The notes under the pieces were generated by a model. The model saw only the letters and a program-made list of their open reading frames with translations, had not been told where the DNA came from and ran no database searches. DNA of 64,000 bases, from contig DAISKD010000005.1 in assembly GCA_036821185.1 (NCBI GenBank), positions 1 through 64,000 of the forward strand, read 5' to 3'. The DNA comes from CALJTV01 sp036821185. Its GTDB lineage: Bacteria; Chloroflexota; Dehalococcoidia; GIF9; UBA5629. Position numbers and translations under genes: made by a program. The number at the start of each line of letters is the position of its first letter. Positions within the stretch are counted from its first letter, which is position 1. Below are positions 17,240-25,310 of this stretch, piece by piece.

Positions 17240-17268
17240 ATTCTACCTGTCATTAGTTGCTCCGTCAA
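17240..17268 (-). promoter_or_regulatory. Promoter of the M16 peptidase gene
   Basis: On the minus strand TTGACG (17268-17263), 17 bp, TAGAAT (17245-17240). Transcription should begin near 17233, two or three bases from the GTG. Between this and the bioY promoter (17269-17528) I see no convincing gene. Confidence 0.75.
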
Positions 17269-17528
17269 TTTATCTCACAACCTAGCTACTGAATAGCTCC
17301 CGATAATATGGCTTCTAATGTCTCTTCTGGTCGGTCCTGCCAAAATAGTCAATAGCAGCACACACCCAAAGGAAATACAGAAATTCCAGTTTTGTTCTAT
17401 CAAGACTACCGAGGGTAGTTACCGGTAAAGCTTGTGCAATTTCCTGCTCGTTGAAAATCACAGGCGCCAAAAACATATTTCTCAAGCAGGGGGCAGGAGG
17501 CATCCCGTAATAAACGTCACACTTACAA

Positions 17529-17557
17529 TTGACCTTTTGGTCGGCCACTGCTATACT
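17529..17557 (+). promoter_or_regulatory. bioY promoter
   Basis: TTGACC (17529-17534), 17 bp, TATACT (17552-17557), giving a leader of about 30 nt to the bioY GTG. Confidence 0.65.
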
Positions 17558-17594
17558 TTTTAAAAATTCCCGGTTTACTGGAGGCGATTACATC

Positions 17595-18179
17595 GTGGAG
17601 AAGACTTTAAAACACTCGGTACTGGTTGACATTGTCATACCCAGAAAAGGATTACTCACAGACACTGCTTTAGTATTTGGCTTTGCATTGCTCACAGCTT
17701 TATCAGCCCAGCTGAGCTTCTGGATAGGTCCAGTACCTATAACCGGTCAGACTTTTGCAGTTTTACTGGCAGGTGCCGTGCTTGGTAGCGTGCGCGGGGC
17801 ACTGAGCCAGCTAACTTACCTAGCCATTGGAGCCACGGGTATACCGTTCTGGTTTGCTGCAGGCGGTGTCCCAGGAATAGCACGTTTACTGGGCCCGACA
17901 GGAGGGTATTTACTCGGATTTGTCGCCGGGGCTTTCATCACCGGCTGGCTGGCAGAAAAAGGGTGGGATCGCAGTGTTTGGAAGACAGCTTTGGCTATGC
18001 TCGCAGGCAACGTTGTAATATACGTGTTCGGGCTGTCACGTTTAGCTTTCTTTGTGCCCAAAAATTCTATCTTACAGGTCGGGCTATATCCCTTCATCGC
18101 TGGAGATGCTATCAAACTGGTAGCCGCCTCTTTAGCTTTGCCAGGCAGCTGGCAAATGCTCAAACGCCTTAAGAAGTGA
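17595..18179 (+). CDS. bioY: Biotin ECF transporter S component BioY
   Basis: BioY is the membrane substrate-binding subunit for biotin uptake, alone or with an ECF energy module. The 194-residue protein has about six hydrophobic segments and the family motifs GPVPITGQTFAVLLAGA, PFWFAAGGVPGIARLLGPTG and GGYLLGF. GTG at 17595 is chosen because CTGGAGG lies 10 nt upstream; a TTG at 17529 overlaps the promoter. No ECF ATPase or biotin synthesis gene is nearby. birA at 30261 and the carboxyltransferase at 62209 are the likely users of biotin. Confidence 0.93.
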   Translation: MEKTLKHSVLVDIVIPRKGLLTDTALVFGFALLTALSAQLSFWIGPVPITGQTFAVLLAGAVLGSVRGALSQLTYLAIGATGIPFWFAAGGVPGIARLLGPTGGYLLGFVAGAFITGWLAEKGWDRSVWKTALAMLAGNVVIYVFGLSRLAFFVPKNSILQVGLYPFIAGDAIKLVAASLALPGSWQMLKRLKK

Positions 18180-18218
18180 TGGGCCTACAATAACAAGAGC
18201 CTGTTCTCGAGGTACAGC

Positions 18219-18860
18219 TTGGAAATTACCTGGCTAGGACACTCCTGCTTCCGACTCAAAGGGAAAGCGGTAAACATCGTCACCGATCCTTGTCCACCGA
18301 GCTTAGGCTACTCGATAGGCAAGCTCCCGGCTGACATAGTAACAATAAGCCACCCTCACACTGGCCATACCTTCATACAGACGATCACTGGAGAGTTTAG
18401 AGTATTGCAGGGCCCTGGCGAATACGAGCTTAAAAACACCTTTGTCACCGGCATCTCCACCTGGCATGACCAAGTCAAAGGGGAAAATCTGGGTAAGAAC
18501 ACCGTCTACATCCTGGAGATAGACGGGCTAATATTGTGCCACCTTGGCGATATCGGACACCTCCCGTCACCTGAGCTGACGGAGGAAATTGGTGATATTG
18601 ACATACTGTTCATACCAGTTGGCGGAATATCAACTCTGAGTGGAACGCTGGCTGCTGAGATGGTAAGGCGCCTAACACCCAAACTTGTCATACCCATGCA
18701 TTACAGGACGCCGGTGTTAACCCGAGATCTGGAGCCCGTCGACAGATTTCTTAAGGAACTGGGATTGAAAGAGACACCCCGTCAACCAAAGCTCTCCGTC
18801 ACTCGCTCCTCACTTCCCGTGAACACACCACAAGTGATTGTCCTGGAATATTTACATTGA
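18219..18860 (+). CDS. MBL-fold metallohydrolase (UlaG-like)
   Basis: The 213-residue protein is a compact metallo-beta-lactamase fold: ITWLGHSCFRLKG at the start, SHPHTGH as the metal motif near residue 46, GPGEYELKN, CHLGDIGH and PMHYRTP. The usual HxHxDH reads HxHxGH, so the metal-2 aspartate is missing. I recall similar SHDHPGH sequences in related small proteins, so this may be a subfamily trait. Substrate is unknown. TTG 18219 follows CTCGAGG. It lies 39 bp after bioY. Confidence 0.85.
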   Translation: MEITWLGHSCFRLKGKAVNIVTDPCPPSLGYSIGKLPADIVTISHPHTGHTFIQTITGEFRVLQGPGEYELKNTFVTGISTWHDQVKGENLGKNTVYILEIDGLILCHLGDIGHLPSPELTEEIGDIDILFIPVGGISTLSGTLAAEMVRRLTPKLVIPMHYRTPVLTRDLEPVDRFLKELGLKETPRQPKLSVTRSSLPVNTPQVIVLEYLH

Positions 18861-18870
18861 AAGACAATCT

Positions 18871-18900
18871 TTGACAGCATCTCAGCCACTACCGTAGAAT
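18871..18900 (+). promoter_or_regulatory. Promoter of the coiled-coil zinc ribbon-RNase H unit
   Basis: TTGACA (18871-18876), 18 bp, TAGAAT (18895-18900). The ATG at 18911 is only 10 bp past the -10 box, so the leader would be about 4 nt. Confidence 0.75.
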
Positions 18901-18910
18901 AACGGCGGTT

Positions 18911-19606
18911 ATGAGCCTGGCCAAAAAGCTGTATGACCTACAGCAAACCGACCAAGAGATTCAACGGCAGCAGGAAATCTTGAATGAATTAAGCCATCGG
19001 CTCGGCGAAAACACCGCACTACTGCGAGCAAAAGAGGAATTCTCAGCATTGAAATCTTCTCTGGGCCAAAAGGAAAAACAACAGCGTGACCTGGAATGGC
19101 AAATCGATGACTTGGAAAACAGCATTAAGCAGCTAACCAGCAAGCTTTACAGCGGTACGGTCAAAAATCCAAAGGAATTGGTGAGTCTAGAGAAAGAAGT
19201 CGAGATCCTTAAATCTAGGACCAGACAGGCGGAAGAGGAACTTCTAGAGGTGATGGCTGAGATAGAAAAAATGCGTCGTGAAATGAACAAAAGCCAGGAA
19301 CTGCTCCAAAAACTGGAAGCTGAATGGCAAGCCGAACACAAAATTCTCAGTGAAAGACACACAGAGATAGAGGGGCAACTTGCCAAACTGGTACAAAAAC
19401 GAGATACCATCATCTCCCAAATTGATCCTCAGTCGTTGGGAATATACCAAAACCTGAGACTGCGCAAGGGACAAGCTGTGGTGAAGGTAGAACAAGGAAA
19501 ATGTCAGGGATGCCATATCACCCTACCCGTTAGCGAATGGCACAAAGTTAGAAGCGGCAATCTAGCATACTGCAGCAACTGCGGTAGGATCCTCTTTGTA
19601 GGCTAG
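18911..19606 (+). CDS. Coiled-coil protein with C4-type zinc ribbon (DUF164 / zf-RING_7)
   Basis: Residues 1-175 form a long heptad-rich coiled coil. The end has a zinc ribbon, GKCQGCHITLP and AYCSNCGRILF (CxxC-x20-CxxC). This is the DUF164/CT398 architecture found across bacteria, proposed to be a scaffold in nucleic-acid or secretion processes but not settled. Length is 231 residues. It is followed after 16 bp by an RNase H-like gene, a conserved-looking pair. Confidence 0.9.
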   Translation: MSLAKKLYDLQQTDQEIQRQQEILNELSHRLGENTALLRAKEEFSALKSSLGQKEKQQRDLEWQIDDLENSIKQLTSKLYSGTVKNPKELVSLEKEVEILKSRTRQAEEELLEVMAEIEKMRREMNKSQELLQKLEAEWQAEHKILSERHTEIEGQLAKLVQKRDTIISQIDPQSLGIYQNLRLRKGQAVVKVEQGKCQGCHITLPVSEWHKVRSGNLAYCSNCGRILFVG

Positions 19607-19622
19607 ACAAAATGGGGCCAAA

Positions 19623-20036
19623 ATGCACCTGAAGATATTCACCGACGGCGCCTCTTGGGGAAATCCAGGCCCGGCAGCAATTGGAGTGGTAATCAAAAAC
19701 GAAAACGACGCAAGCCTGCTCAGAATCGCCCGATATATCGGGAACGCCACCAACAATCAAGCTGAATACAAGGCAGTCATCACAGCACTTCAAGCAGCAA
19801 GGAATTTCAAGGCTGAAAGAATCACACTCTATCTCGACTCAGAACTAGTCGCCAAACAGCTGGACAAACGTTACAGAGTAAAGAGCCCGACCCTTTACCC
19901 TCTGCACAAAAGGGCTAGCGAACTGCTTTCTAGGTTCACCAATCTCCAAATAGTGAATATCAGAAGCGAAGAAAACTATGCTGCGCACCAGCTAGCCAAG
20001 GCAGCTCTTGAGAAGGCTACCAGACATAGTAAATGA
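19623..20036 (+). CDS. RNase HI-family protein with an altered fourth active-site residue
   Basis: The 137-residue protein is a reverse-transcriptase-like RNase H: FTDGASWGNPGPAAIG (Asp), NNQAEYKAVITAL (Glu) and LYLDSELVAKQL (Asp). The fourth carboxylate, normally in an ADxLA motif, reads AAHQLA here, so His replaces Asp. Activity may be changed or metal use different. It would cleave RNA-DNA hybrids if active. It begins 16 bp after the DUF164 gene. Confidence 0.88.
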   Translation: MHLKIFTDGASWGNPGPAAIGVVIKNENDASLLRIARYIGNATNNQAEYKAVITALQAARNFKAERITLYLDSELVAKQLDKRYRVKSPTLYPLHKRASELLSRFTNLQIVNIRSEENYAAHQLAKAALEKATRHSK

Positions 20037-20116
20037 AATAAATTTCTAGCTTTCTATCTCCGAGAAGCGATAAACTTTCCTGCCTCCAGCTTCGTTTTGC
20101 TTAATGAACCAAGGCA

Positions 20117-20347
20117 ATGAGGCAGCCAAGTCCGTTGATCAGAGATTTCATCCTATTTTGTATCGAACGCCGCGGCATGGAGTGGCCGGCGCTTTATGAT
20201 GAAATGGCACGCGTAGCGGCACGGCGTCTGTTCCACGGATTGGGCATCGCCGAATTGAAAGAATTTGGGCTCTCGCTGGCACTCGACAGTTTAGACGAGA
20301 CCCTCGAGATAGTAAAACAGGTTGTAAGTCAGCCCCAAGAGCGCTGA
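20117..20347 (+). CDS. Small conserved hypothetical protein
   Basis: A 76-residue protein, MRQPSPLIRDFILFCIERRG followed by EWPALYDEMARVAARRLFHGLG. No domain is recognised. The sequence looks like a soluble helical protein and resembles small proteins I recall from related genomes, but I cannot name them. It is placed between the RNase H-like gene and the S41 protease with short gaps. The ribosome site is weak (AAGGCAATG). Confidence 0.65.
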   Translation: MRQPSPLIRDFILFCIERRGMEWPALYDEMARVAARRLFHGLGIAELKEFGLSLALDSLDETLEIVKQVVSQPQER

Positions 20348-20424
20348 CCTTCTTGTTTGCCCCACAAACTGGTAGAATATCTCTAAGCTTCTTGCCTATT
20401 CTTTCACAGGAGTGTGAAGAGAAA

Positions 20425-21588
20425 ATGTGGATTAGAAAATTTGCGTTTGCTGCACTGGTCATCTGTTTTGTCCTGACGTCTTGTCTTCAAGGTTGCAGGC
20501 CTGCTGCTAAGAACGAAGAGCTGCCGCCCGAATTTGACATCGTAACTGAAGCCTGGCAACTACTACAGCAGGACTACATAGATAAAGACAAACTTGACCC
20601 CAAGAAGCTAAGCCAGGGCGCAGTCCGTGGCATGCTAGAAGCACTGGACGACCCTTACAGCACATATGTGGAACCGGAAATCCGGGAGCTGGAGCTATCC
20701 GACTTTGAGGGTAAATTCGAAGGTATAGGTGCTGAGATAACCATAAGAGATAAGCAGCTCACGATAGTAACCCCACTCTCCAATTCTCCAGCAGAGAAAG
20801 CCGGGCTCAGACCAGGGGACAAGATAGTAAAAATAAACGGTGAACCAACTTCTAAAATGAGCTTGGTCGAAGCTACCTTGAAGATCAGGGGGCCTAAAGG
20901 CACCGCGGTCAACCTGACAATCCTTCGCGATGACAATGCGGAACCCTTTGAGGTCCAGATAATTCGCGACGAAATAAAGCTGCAGAGTGTCATCTACGAG
21001 ATGCGGGATAAAATTGGCTATGTAAAAATAACACGGTTTCAGAAGTCCACAGGCAGGGACTTACGCAACGCGCTCAAAGACATTATCAATAGGAGCGGGC
21101 AAGGCGTTGTCCTCGACCTCCGAAACAATCCAGGGGGTGTGCTCGAAGCTGCTGTGGATGTAGCCAGCGAGTTTCTGGCTATGGGCACTGTAGCTCAGGT
21201 CATCGACAACAAAGGTAACCAGAGCGTCATACCAGTAAGACCGGGTGGCATCGGTACCAAGTTACATCTCATCGTCTTAGTAAACAACGGTAGCGCCAGC
21301 GCCAGTGAAATTGTGGCTGGCGCGCTTCAGGACTACGGAAAAGCTAAACTCGCCGGAAGTAAGACTTTCGGCAAAGGCAGCGTCCAGATGGTAAGAGAAC
21401 TCAACGACGGGTCAGCTGTACATATCACTGCCTATCGCTGGCTTACTCCACACGGTAAACCAATAGAGGGTGTCGGTTTGTCGCCAGATTTCGCGCTTGA
21501 CCTTGAGGGAGACCAGCTAGTTGATTGGGCAATCAACTATCTGAATAGTCTTATTAAGAGCGCTTGTATGATAAACGCTTACTTATAA
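20425..21588 (+). CDS. S41 family C-terminal processing peptidase, lipoprotein
   Basis: A CtpA-like protease of 387 residues. An N-terminal signal with lipobox (LTSCLQGC, residues 17-24) predicts a lipid-anchored extracytoplasmic protein. Then come a PDZ domain (AGLRPGDKIVKINGEPTSKM), and the serine-lysine site: Ser in NNGSASASEIVAGAL and Lys in GSKTFGKGSVQ. ATG 20425 is preferred over an upstream start at 20353 because it places the signal peptide at the N-terminus and has CAGGAG upstream. It likely trims or degrades envelope proteins. Confidence 0.93.
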   Translation: MWIRKFAFAALVICFVLTSCLQGCRPAAKNEELPPEFDIVTEAWQLLQQDYIDKDKLDPKKLSQGAVRGMLEALDDPYSTYVEPEIRELELSDFEGKFEGIGAEITIRDKQLTIVTPLSNSPAEKAGLRPGDKIVKINGEPTSKMSLVEATLKIRGPKGTAVNLTILRDDNAEPFEVQIIRDEIKLQSVIYEMRDKIGYVKITRFQKSTGRDLRNALKDIINRSGQGVVLDLRNNPGGVLEAAVDVASEFLAMGTVAQVIDNKGNQSVIPVRPGGIGTKLHLIVLVNNGSASASEIVAGALQDYGKAKLAGSKTFGKGSVQMVRELNDGSAVHITAYRWLTPHGKPIEGVGLSPDFALDLEGDQLVDWAINYLNSLIKSACMINAYL

Positions 21589-21603
21589 AGAAGGATAGAC
21601 CAG

Positions 21604-22272
21604 CTACAGTCCGCACCAGGTGACCAACTTTTCCAAAGGCTCGCGAGAGCTCCTGAATTGATTCACCGGCAGGTCCCAATCAGGATAACCGATGGCTATA
21701 CCTATGACCAGTTTCTTTGAACGTGGTATGCCAATAACCTCCCGCACCGCATCTGGATACTGAACCAGCGCACCCTCTATGCAGGTACCGAGCCCAAATT
21801 CAAGAGCTACCAAGGCTATTGTTTGTGTTACCGCGCCGATGTTAAATAGCGCCCATGGGTCGCCGGCATCTGCCTCTGTGACCACCAATATTACATTCGG
21901 GGCATCAAAGGCACGCATCATCTTCAGATACCACTCCCGCCGCCTTTCCCTGTCCTCCCTGGAAAAGCCCAGCAATGGATACAAGGCAGACACTAAAGCC
22001 ACCCGCCGTTCCCGATAAATCTCCGGTGGTGAAGAAACCACTGGGAAATCAGGATTGGGCTCTACCCCTGCCAGAAATCTATGCTGTAAGGCATCCTTTA
22101 CTTTTTCAAGCACCTCCCCACCCAAGATAAAAAACTCCCAAGGCTGCGTATTCGATCCTGACGGAGCCCATCTTGCTACATCGATTATCTGCGCCAGGAT
22201 ATCCCTAGCCACAGGGTCTGGCTTATAACCCCTGATGCTCTTTCTAGCTTTGACGGCTTCTATGAGCTGCAT
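21604..22272 (-). CDS. Nitroreductase family flavoprotein
   Basis: An FMN-dependent NAD(P)H oxidoreductase of 222 residues. EAVKARKSIRGYKP binds the FMN phosphate, RWAPSGSNTQPWEFFIL and GLGTCIEGALVQYP are standard blocks, and the C-terminal GIAIGYPDWDLPVNQFRS is complete. The substrate is unknown. ATG 22272 is preceded by AGGAGGG at 5 nt; an earlier ATG at 22293 would overlap hisB. It is the last gene of the histidine operon by position, but need not be a histidine enzyme. Confidence 0.92.
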   Translation of the reverse strand: MQLIEAVKARKSIRGYKPDPVARDILAQIIDVARWAPSGSNTQPWEFFILGGEVLEKVKDALQHRFLAGVEPNPDFPVVSSPPEIYRERRVALVSALYPLLGFSREDRERRREWYLKMMRAFDAPNVILVVTEADAGDPWALFNIGAVTQTIALVALEFGLGTCIEGALVQYPDAVREVIGIPRSKKLVIGIAIGYPDWDLPVNQFRSSREPLEKLVTWCGL

Positions 22273-22285
22273 CGATTCCCTCCTA

Positions 22286-22873
22286 TTAATCAATCACATC
22301 CTTAGTGCTTGGCACCTTGTCACCCAAACGCTCATCGAGCCTAGTAGCCGCACGAAGCGCTCGAGCTAAAGCCTTGAACAAGGCTTCGGCCTTATGATGG
22401 TCATCAACGCCGCCCAGTAGCCTGGCATGTACACAGAGCTTCGCCTCCGAGGAGAAAGAAACGAAAAAGTGACGTACTAAATCAGCAGGCATTCTACTGA
22501 TGTTGTTACCGCTAAAAGACGCTTCAAATACAACATAGCTTCGGCCACCTATATCAATCGCCACTAGGGCCAGAGCATCGTCCATGGGTACAACAGCATC
22601 TCCCATTCTTACTATCCCTCGCCTATCACCCAGCGCTCTAACAAAAGCCCGACCTAAACAGATAGCTACATCCTCGACAACATGATGCTGATCAGCACCC
22701 GTGGCTGAAAGTTTTATGTCAAATAGACCATGTTGAGCAAGCTGACTCATCATATGGTCAAAGAACCTGATCCCCGTCGCTATTTCAAACTCACCTGTAC
22801 CATCGAGGTCAAGCTCTACCTTGACAGAGGTTTCTTTGGTCTCCCTTGTTACTTTCGCCTTCCTTTCAACCAT
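22286..22873 (-). CDS. hisB: Imidazoleglycerol-phosphate dehydratase
   Basis: HisB removes water from imidazole glycerol phosphate in histidine synthesis. The 195-residue sequence shows the manganese motifs: FFDHMMSQLAQHG, DQHHVVEDVAICLG and GGVDDHHKAEALFKALARAL. It is the single-domain form without a phosphatase. It lies in the minus operon hisZ-hisG-hisD-hisC-hisB. Confidence 0.97.
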   Translation of the reverse strand: MVERKAKVTRETKETSVKVELDLDGTGEFEIATGIRFFDHMMSQLAQHGLFDIKLSATGADQHHVVEDVAICLGRAFVRALGDRRGIVRMGDAVVPMDDALALVAIDIGGRSYVVFEASFSGNNISRMPADLVRHFFVSFSSEAKLCVHARLLGGVDDHHKAEALFKALARALRAATRLDERLGDKVPSTKDVID

Positions 22874-22903
22874 ATGACCACCTCATATCTCCAGTGGTAA
22901 ATC

Positions 22904-23992
22904 TTAACACAGGCCTTCCATGGCAGCAATTAGAGCATCTGTGTGTTCTGGTTTACCAGCACTAATGCGCAGGCAATCCCTTAAACCGGGCACATCGAAG
23001 TAGCGAATAAATATGCCACTGCGCTGTAACTCCACATGTATCTTTCTAGCCTCACCGTTAAGCACCCTACAAAGAACAAAGTTAGCCTGAGAAGGATAAA
23101 CTTTGAGCCAGGTGAAACGACTCAACTTCCTAATCAATCTTTCCTTCTCACTGACTATAGCCTTAATAACGCTGCGGAGATAGTCCATGTCTTTCAATGA
23201 CTCCAGCGCCGCTACTTGTGCAGCACAGTTTACATTATATGGCTGCTTTATCTTCATAAGGTTTCGGGCAATGTCAACCGGGAAAACCCCATAGCCCACT
23301 CTTAGCCCCGCCAAGCCAGCCCACTTGCTAAAGGTCCTTAGAACCACCAGATTAGCATACTGTGTGACCAGATGGGCTACGGTGATACCACTGAATTCAT
23401 AATAAGCCTCATCGACTACCACCACCACACCACTTTCCAAAAGCTCACGAATCTCGCCTTCTGGCGTAATATTGCCAGAAGGATTATTCGGCGAAGCAAC
23501 GAAAATAACCTTGGTATCCTCAGTGAGCGCCCTTCTCACCGAAGGCACATCTAATGAGAAGTCTTCCTTTCTGGTGACATTGATCACCGTGCCACCGCAC
23601 ACGCCCGTGCTGAAAGAGTACATGCCGAACGTAGGCGGGCAATTGATGACCACATTACCAGGCTCAAGAAACAGACGCAGTATCAAATCTATAAGCTCGT
23701 CGCTACCGCTACCAACAACTATGTGCTCCGAGCCCACGCCCACATACTCAGCAAGTGCTTGGCGTAACTCTCGCTGCTCAGGGTCAGGATAAAGGTGATA
23801 ATATTTATATTCAGCTAGAGCCCGCTGGACTCTTTCAGAACAACCGTAGGGATTCTCATTACCATCAAGCTTTACGACCTTGTCCGGCGACACTTCTACA
23901 CGCCGACTGAGGATATCAGTAGGCTCAATAGGTGTGTAACCCTCGATATCTCTAATGTCTTTTCTTATGAGCTCCCACACTTGACGAGACAA
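22904..23992 (-). CDS. hisC: Histidinol-phosphate aminotransferase
   Basis: HisC is a PLP aminotransferase that makes histidinol phosphate. LDGNENPYGCSERVQRAL, ASPNNPSGNI, VVVDEAYYEF and TFSKWAGLAGLRVGYG (PLP lysine) are all present. The 362-residue length is typical. The start is TTG 23992 behind AGGAAG, 13 bp after the hisD stop. A GTG four codons on is also possible. Confidence 0.96.
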   Translation of the reverse strand: MSRQVWELIRKDIRDIEGYTPIEPTDILSRRVEVSPDKVVKLDGNENPYGCSERVQRALAEYKYYHLYPDPEQRELRQALAEYVGVGSEHIVVGSGSDELIDLILRLFLEPGNVVINCPPTFGMYSFSTGVCGGTVINVTRKEDFSLDVPSVRRALTEDTKVIFVASPNNPSGNITPEGEIRELLESGVVVVVDEAYYEFSGITVAHLVTQYANLVVLRTFSKWAGLAGLRVGYGVFPVDIARNLMKIKQPYNVNCAAQVAALESLKDMDYLRSVIKAIVSEKERLIRKLSRFTWLKVYPSQANFVLCRVLNGEARKIHVELQRSGIFIRYFDVPGLRDCLRISAGKPEHTDALIAAMEGLC

Positions 23993-24005
23993 TCCGCTTC
24001 CTGCG

Positions 24006-25310
24006 TTACAGCATTCTCATCTTCATAGCTCTGGCATGACCAGACAGCCCTTCAGCTTCAGCTATAACTATAGCAACCTCGCTCAGAGACTTCGAGGTCT
24101 CGCTATCCAAAGCAATAATATTGGTCACCTTAAGAAAGTCCTCCACGCCCAGCGGTGAGCCAAAACGAGCGCTTCCACCGGTGGGCAATACATGGCTAGG
24201 ACCGGCGACATAGTCACCCAGCGCCGCCGGGCAATCACCAACAAGAATACAACCAGCATTATGTATCCTGCTAATGTAGCCAGCAGCCCCCTTCACCATC
24301 AGTGACACATGTTCCGGTGCACACAAATTGACCAGCTCGATAGCCTCATCCATGCTGTCCACCACTGCTATCACGCCCCTTAAAATTGCCTCGCTGGCAA
24401 TGGCTTTACGTTCCAGAGATTCCAACTGTCGCTCTATCTCCACGACCACCTCCCTAGCTAACCTCGAGGAAACCGTTATTAGAGCTACAAATGTCCGCAC
24501 ATCATGTTCGGCTTGAGCAAGGAGATCGGCAGCACATAAACTCGGGTTAGCAGTCTCGTCAGCCACTATCACAATTTCACTAGGTCCAGCCAGACTCTCA
24601 ACTGCGACCGATCCAAAGACCAGTTTCTTTGCCAGCACAACAAAGATGTTCCCGGGGCCACAAATCTTGTCTACTTTAGGAATAGATTCTGTACCAAAGG
24701 TTAGAGCTGCAATGGCCTGTGCACCACCAACCCGGAAAATGTGGTCAACATCAGCAATATCAGCTGCCACCAAAGTTATAGGATGTACGGTGCCGTCCCT
24801 GTTAGGCGGGGTTGCCATAATGACTTCCCTGACCCCTGCTATTCTAGCCGGGATGGCTGTCATCAACACGGTAGAAGGATAAGAAGCAGTGCCACCCGGC
24901 ACATAAATGCCTACCCTATCTAGGGGGCTAACTTGCCTTCCCAGACCATTACTCAGAAAAGCGGCAGACAACTTCTCTTTACAGATAACATGAAAGCCCC
25001 TTATCCTATCAGCTGCTAGCTGCAGCGCTGATATCAACCTCTTGTCGACTCTTTGGTAAGCCTCGGATATTTCCGCTCTGCTTACCTCCAGCGAATCGAG
25101 CACAATCCCATCAAGTTTCCTGGTGTAATCAAGTAAAGCACTGTCACCCCTCTCACAAACGTTCTTAACTATCTCCTCAACCGCCCGTAACTCAGCAGGT
25201 TCCTTCGTCCTTTTCCGCTTGCTGCCTGAGGATGAAATGTAACGCCCATACTGCGGGACTTCTCGCCCGAGCAACTTTCTGGCATTCTGAAAACCTGTTA
25301 CTAGTCTCAT
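24006..25310 (-). CDS. hisD: Histidinol dehydrogenase
   Basis: HisD oxidises histidinol to histidine in two NAD-dependent steps. The 434-residue protein has the zinc and active-site blocks: GIYVPGGTASYPSTVLMTAIPA, GAQAIAALTFGTESIPKVD, GPGNIFV, AGPSEIVIVAD, LLAQAEHD, and NAGCILVGDCPAALGDYVAG. Its ATG follows the hisG stop directly. C-terminal HARAMKMRML is slightly short but intact. Confidence 0.97.
   Translation of the reverse strand: MRLVTGFQNARKLLGREVPQYGRYISSSGSKRKRTKEPAELRAVEEIVKNVCERGDSALLDYTRKLDGIVLDSLEVSRAEISEAYQRVDKRLISALQLAADRIRGFHVICKEKLSAAFLSNGLGRQVSPLDRVGIYVPGGTASYPSTVLMTAIPARIAGVREVIMATPPNRDGTVHPITLVAADIADVDHIFRVGGAQAIAALTFGTESIPKVDKICGPGNIFVVLAKKLVFGSVAVESLAGPSEIVIVADETANPSLCAADLLAQAEHDVRTFVALITVSSRLAREVVVEIERQLESLERKAIASEAILRGVIAVVDSMDEAIELVNLCAPEHVSLMVKGAAGYISRIHNAGCILVGDCPAALGDYVAGPSHVLPTGGSARFGSPLGVEDFLKVTNIIALDSETSKSLSEVAIVIAEAEGLSGHARAMKMRML

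Noticed and set aside
17315..17548. 77-residue minus frame between the M16 and bioY genes
   Set aside because: It covers the bioY promoter, lacks a ribosome site, and shows no family pattern despite a few cysteines.
24005..24022. 18-bp exact match between the hisD 3' end and 53206-53223
   Set aside because: Single short match with no inverted ends, no target duplication and no shared context; chance is a sufficient explanation.
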